Source: Eriocheir sinensis (Eukaryota > Arthropoda > Malacostraca > Decapoda > Varunidae). Taken from it: a DNA stretch of 64,000 bases. The notes under the pieces were generated by a model. It was given only the letters and a program-made list of their open reading frames with translations, was not told the origin of the DNA and ran no database searches. The position numbers were made by a program, and so were the translations under genes. The stretch is taken from assembly GCF_024679095.1 (NCBI RefSeq), contig NC_066544.1:3056283-3120282 (forward strand), given 5' to 3'. Of this stretch, positions 62,346 to 64,000 are shown piece by piece (the stretch's first letter is position 1; every line of letters begins with the position of its first letter).

Positions 62346-62898
62346 ATGGACTCGCTCAACAGGAGTATATGGCGTTGTCGATACCTGTGCAGAAGGACAA
62401 AGATCCGGATCTTCAAGGTCCTTGTTCTCCCTGTCTTACTTTATGGTTGCGAGACATGGTCACGTAATGGAGACTTGGAGAGGCGGATTGATGCCTTTGG
62501 TAATTAGTGTCTACGGAGAATCATGGGATATCGCTGAAATGACTTTGTGTCAAACCGGCGACTACTCGGTGAGACTGATTCGACATATTTACCTGCATAG
62601 TCTGTCAACCCCAACTCCGGCTATACGAGCACGTGGCATGTGTTCCGGAAGCTGATCCAGCTCATCGGGTTGTCTCTGTAAGAGACAATCCTGAGTCGAG
62701 GAGGCCAAGGGGACGCTCACGGAGTTCGTGTCTTGAGCAAGTCGATAGATCCTGCCGGGGGGGGGGGTACTCAGGTTGGGAAGGAGGCCTGCATGGAGAC
62801 TCGCCCGGAGAGACCCCCGGGCTTGGCGTCGTAGGGTGGGCGAGGCGACGCACCCCCCGGCGTATGCCCCCACTGATTGATTGATTGATTGATTGATT
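62346..62898 (+). mobile_element. RTE-like LINE 3' fragment
   Basis: The reading (broken frames) starts MDSLNRSIWRCRYLCRRTKI. It continues with FKVLVLPVLLYGCETWSRNG, a CLRRIMGYRWND word, and a basic PESRRPRGRSRSSCLEQVDR tail. This is the C-terminal region of an endonuclease/RT-type LINE polyprotein. A stop follows DAFGN, and a G-run (62,757-62,767) disturbs the frame. It ends in a (TGAT)n tail at 62,873-62,898, a short-tandem-repeat end typical of RTE-type elements. Only the 3' 0.55 kb is present. The clade is inferred from pattern, not phylogeny. Confidence 0.72.
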
Positions 62899-62979
62899 AT
62901 TAGGCTAGTTTTCTACATTTTCACTCATCCCGTAACACTTCCATTTTCTATCTGTACACTACTTAAACGTGGGAGACGA

Positions 62980-62989
<10 letters not shown>

Positions 62990-63010
<21 letters not shown>

Positions 63011-63011
63011 G
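62990..63011. repeat. (GT)n microsatellite
   Basis: Short GT run followed by a T-run that marks the 3' end of the next minus-strand LINE fragment. Confidence 0.9.
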
Positions 63012-63015
63012 AATT

Positions 63016-64000
63016 TTTTTTTTTCAAGAGCTGAGGCTGGCACGAAAAGGAAGAACACCATGTAATATAGAGAAACTACAATGGAATTTTACATGGACAG
63101 AAGGAAGATCATACACGACGACTAGGCTAACACTACTTTCTGTTAGACCGGAGCAAACTAGCGGATGTTCGGGTTAGCTTCTAAATATTTGTCTAGTCGG
63201 TTTTGGAACGTGCAAATAGTTTCGCTTTCGACGATGTTTTGAGGCAAACCATTTCATATATTGATGACACGGTTGAAGAAGATGTGTTTTGATTAATTTA
63301 AGTTGAAACGCTTCCTCGTTATGTTGTATCCATTGTTTCTGGTTACACTTGATTGAGAGACTGTAAAATAATCATGAACATTAACGTTCTCGAATCCCTT
63401 GAAAATTTTAAACACTTTTATAAGGTCACCTCTTACCATGCGCTTTGATAAGCTGAATAAGTTAAGTTCCTTAAGTCTGTCTTCGTACGGTTTGTTTCGC
63501 AGTCTAGGGATCAATTTAGTAGCTCGGCGCTGCACCCTCACGAGTTTATCAATATCTTCTCTGTAATAGGGAGACCAAAACTGAACGCAATACTCAAGAT
63601 GTGGGCGAACTAACGAATTGAACAGTCAATATTACTTTTTTTCTGATTTGTGTTCATTTGTACGACCAATAAATCCGATCAATTTGTTGGCAGTTTTTAC
63701 TAGTTATGTGCAATGTTGACTCGGTTTACGATCGTTCGAAATTATTACTCCAAGATATTTTTCTTTGCTAGCTTCAGAAAGTTGCACTCCGTTAATTTGA
63801 TAACGAATACGATCGTTGTTGATTCCGAAATGCATAACCTTGCACTTTTCAATATTGAAATTAATTTGCCATGTTCGTGCCCAACTACTTAAACGTTTGA
63901 GATCAGCTTGGAAGTGTTCTTTATCCATTGTCGTAGTGACTCTGCTGGTTATTTTTGTGTCGACTGCAAATTTCGATATTTTACACGATAGCCCCTCGTC
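63016..64000 (-). mobile_element. CR1-like LINE 3' fragment, continuing past the window
   Basis: Minus strand from a T-run (poly(A) in sense, 63,016-63,027). The coding C-terminus is readable in pieces. Landmarks are LKRLSSWARTWQINFNIEKC (about 63,890), LSEASKEKYLGVIISNDRKP (about 63,760), VQRRATKLIPRLRNKPYEDR (about 63,520), LNLFSLSKRMVRGDLIKVFK (about 63,470) and a degraded FNRVINIWNGLP region (about 63,270). This is the post-catalytic domain of CR1-type RT. The YADD core would lie to the right of the window. Confidence 0.82.

Overview
No ordinary host gene could be recognised in this window. It reads as a transposon-dense, microsatellite-rich stretch of an arthropod genome. A decapod crustacean is the likeliest source, inferred from the mix of CR1-like, jockey-like and I-like LINEs, a Penelope element, long GGT/TA/CA/GA arrays and an errantivirus-like endogenous retrovirus. 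This attribution rests on pattern recognition, not on a search.

Left block (947-15,050): an old, decayed jockey-like LINE (here 'LINE-C', minus strand) lies in three pieces. The first break holds errantivirus-like Ty3/Gypsy copy 1 (1,178-11,869, plus strand), with both LTRs and a 4-bp target duplication. Copy 1 in turn carries two CR1 fragments in pol and a SINE in env. The second break holds a 1.5-kb double-hairpin foldback element (12,266-13,810) whose arms include complementary microsatellites.

Middle (15,400-30,415): a piggyBac element flanked by TTAA; a CR1/L2-like LINE ('LINE-B') interrupted by a hAT MITE with a perfect 8-bp target duplication; tRNA-type SINEs and microsatellites; a 1.1-kb GGT array; and a minus-strand Penelope-like element with RT, GIY-YIG and a hammerhead-like 3' motif, bounded by TA arrays.

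Nested block (30,534-43,463): LINE-C copy B is the outer element. It is split by a PIF/Harbinger-like element (30,952-33,110, TAA duplication), by a second LINE-C (copy A, 33,677-36,923), and by an I-like LINE ('LINE-D', 37,035-41,711, 7-bp duplication) whose ORF1 carries an RRM and CCHC knuckles.

Right block (43,590-64,000): a hAT transposase tail; errantivirus-like copy 2 (46,019-about 53,075, minus strand), lacking its 5' LTR and the capsid and zinc-knuckle parts of gag; a nearly complete CR1 (about 53,076-58,160) with a zinc-finger/SGNH-esterase ORF1 and an EN-RT ORF2; a 116-129-bp minisatellite; and 3' fragments of RTE-like and CR1-like LINEs.

The element of most biological interest is the errantivirus-like family: gag, pro, RT-RNase H, integrase and a baculovirus-F-type envelope. 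Both copies share a UGA stop in the same frame between gag and pro, and a splice-acceptor-like site immediately before the env start. Both copies are visibly broken and neither looks able to replicate as it stands.
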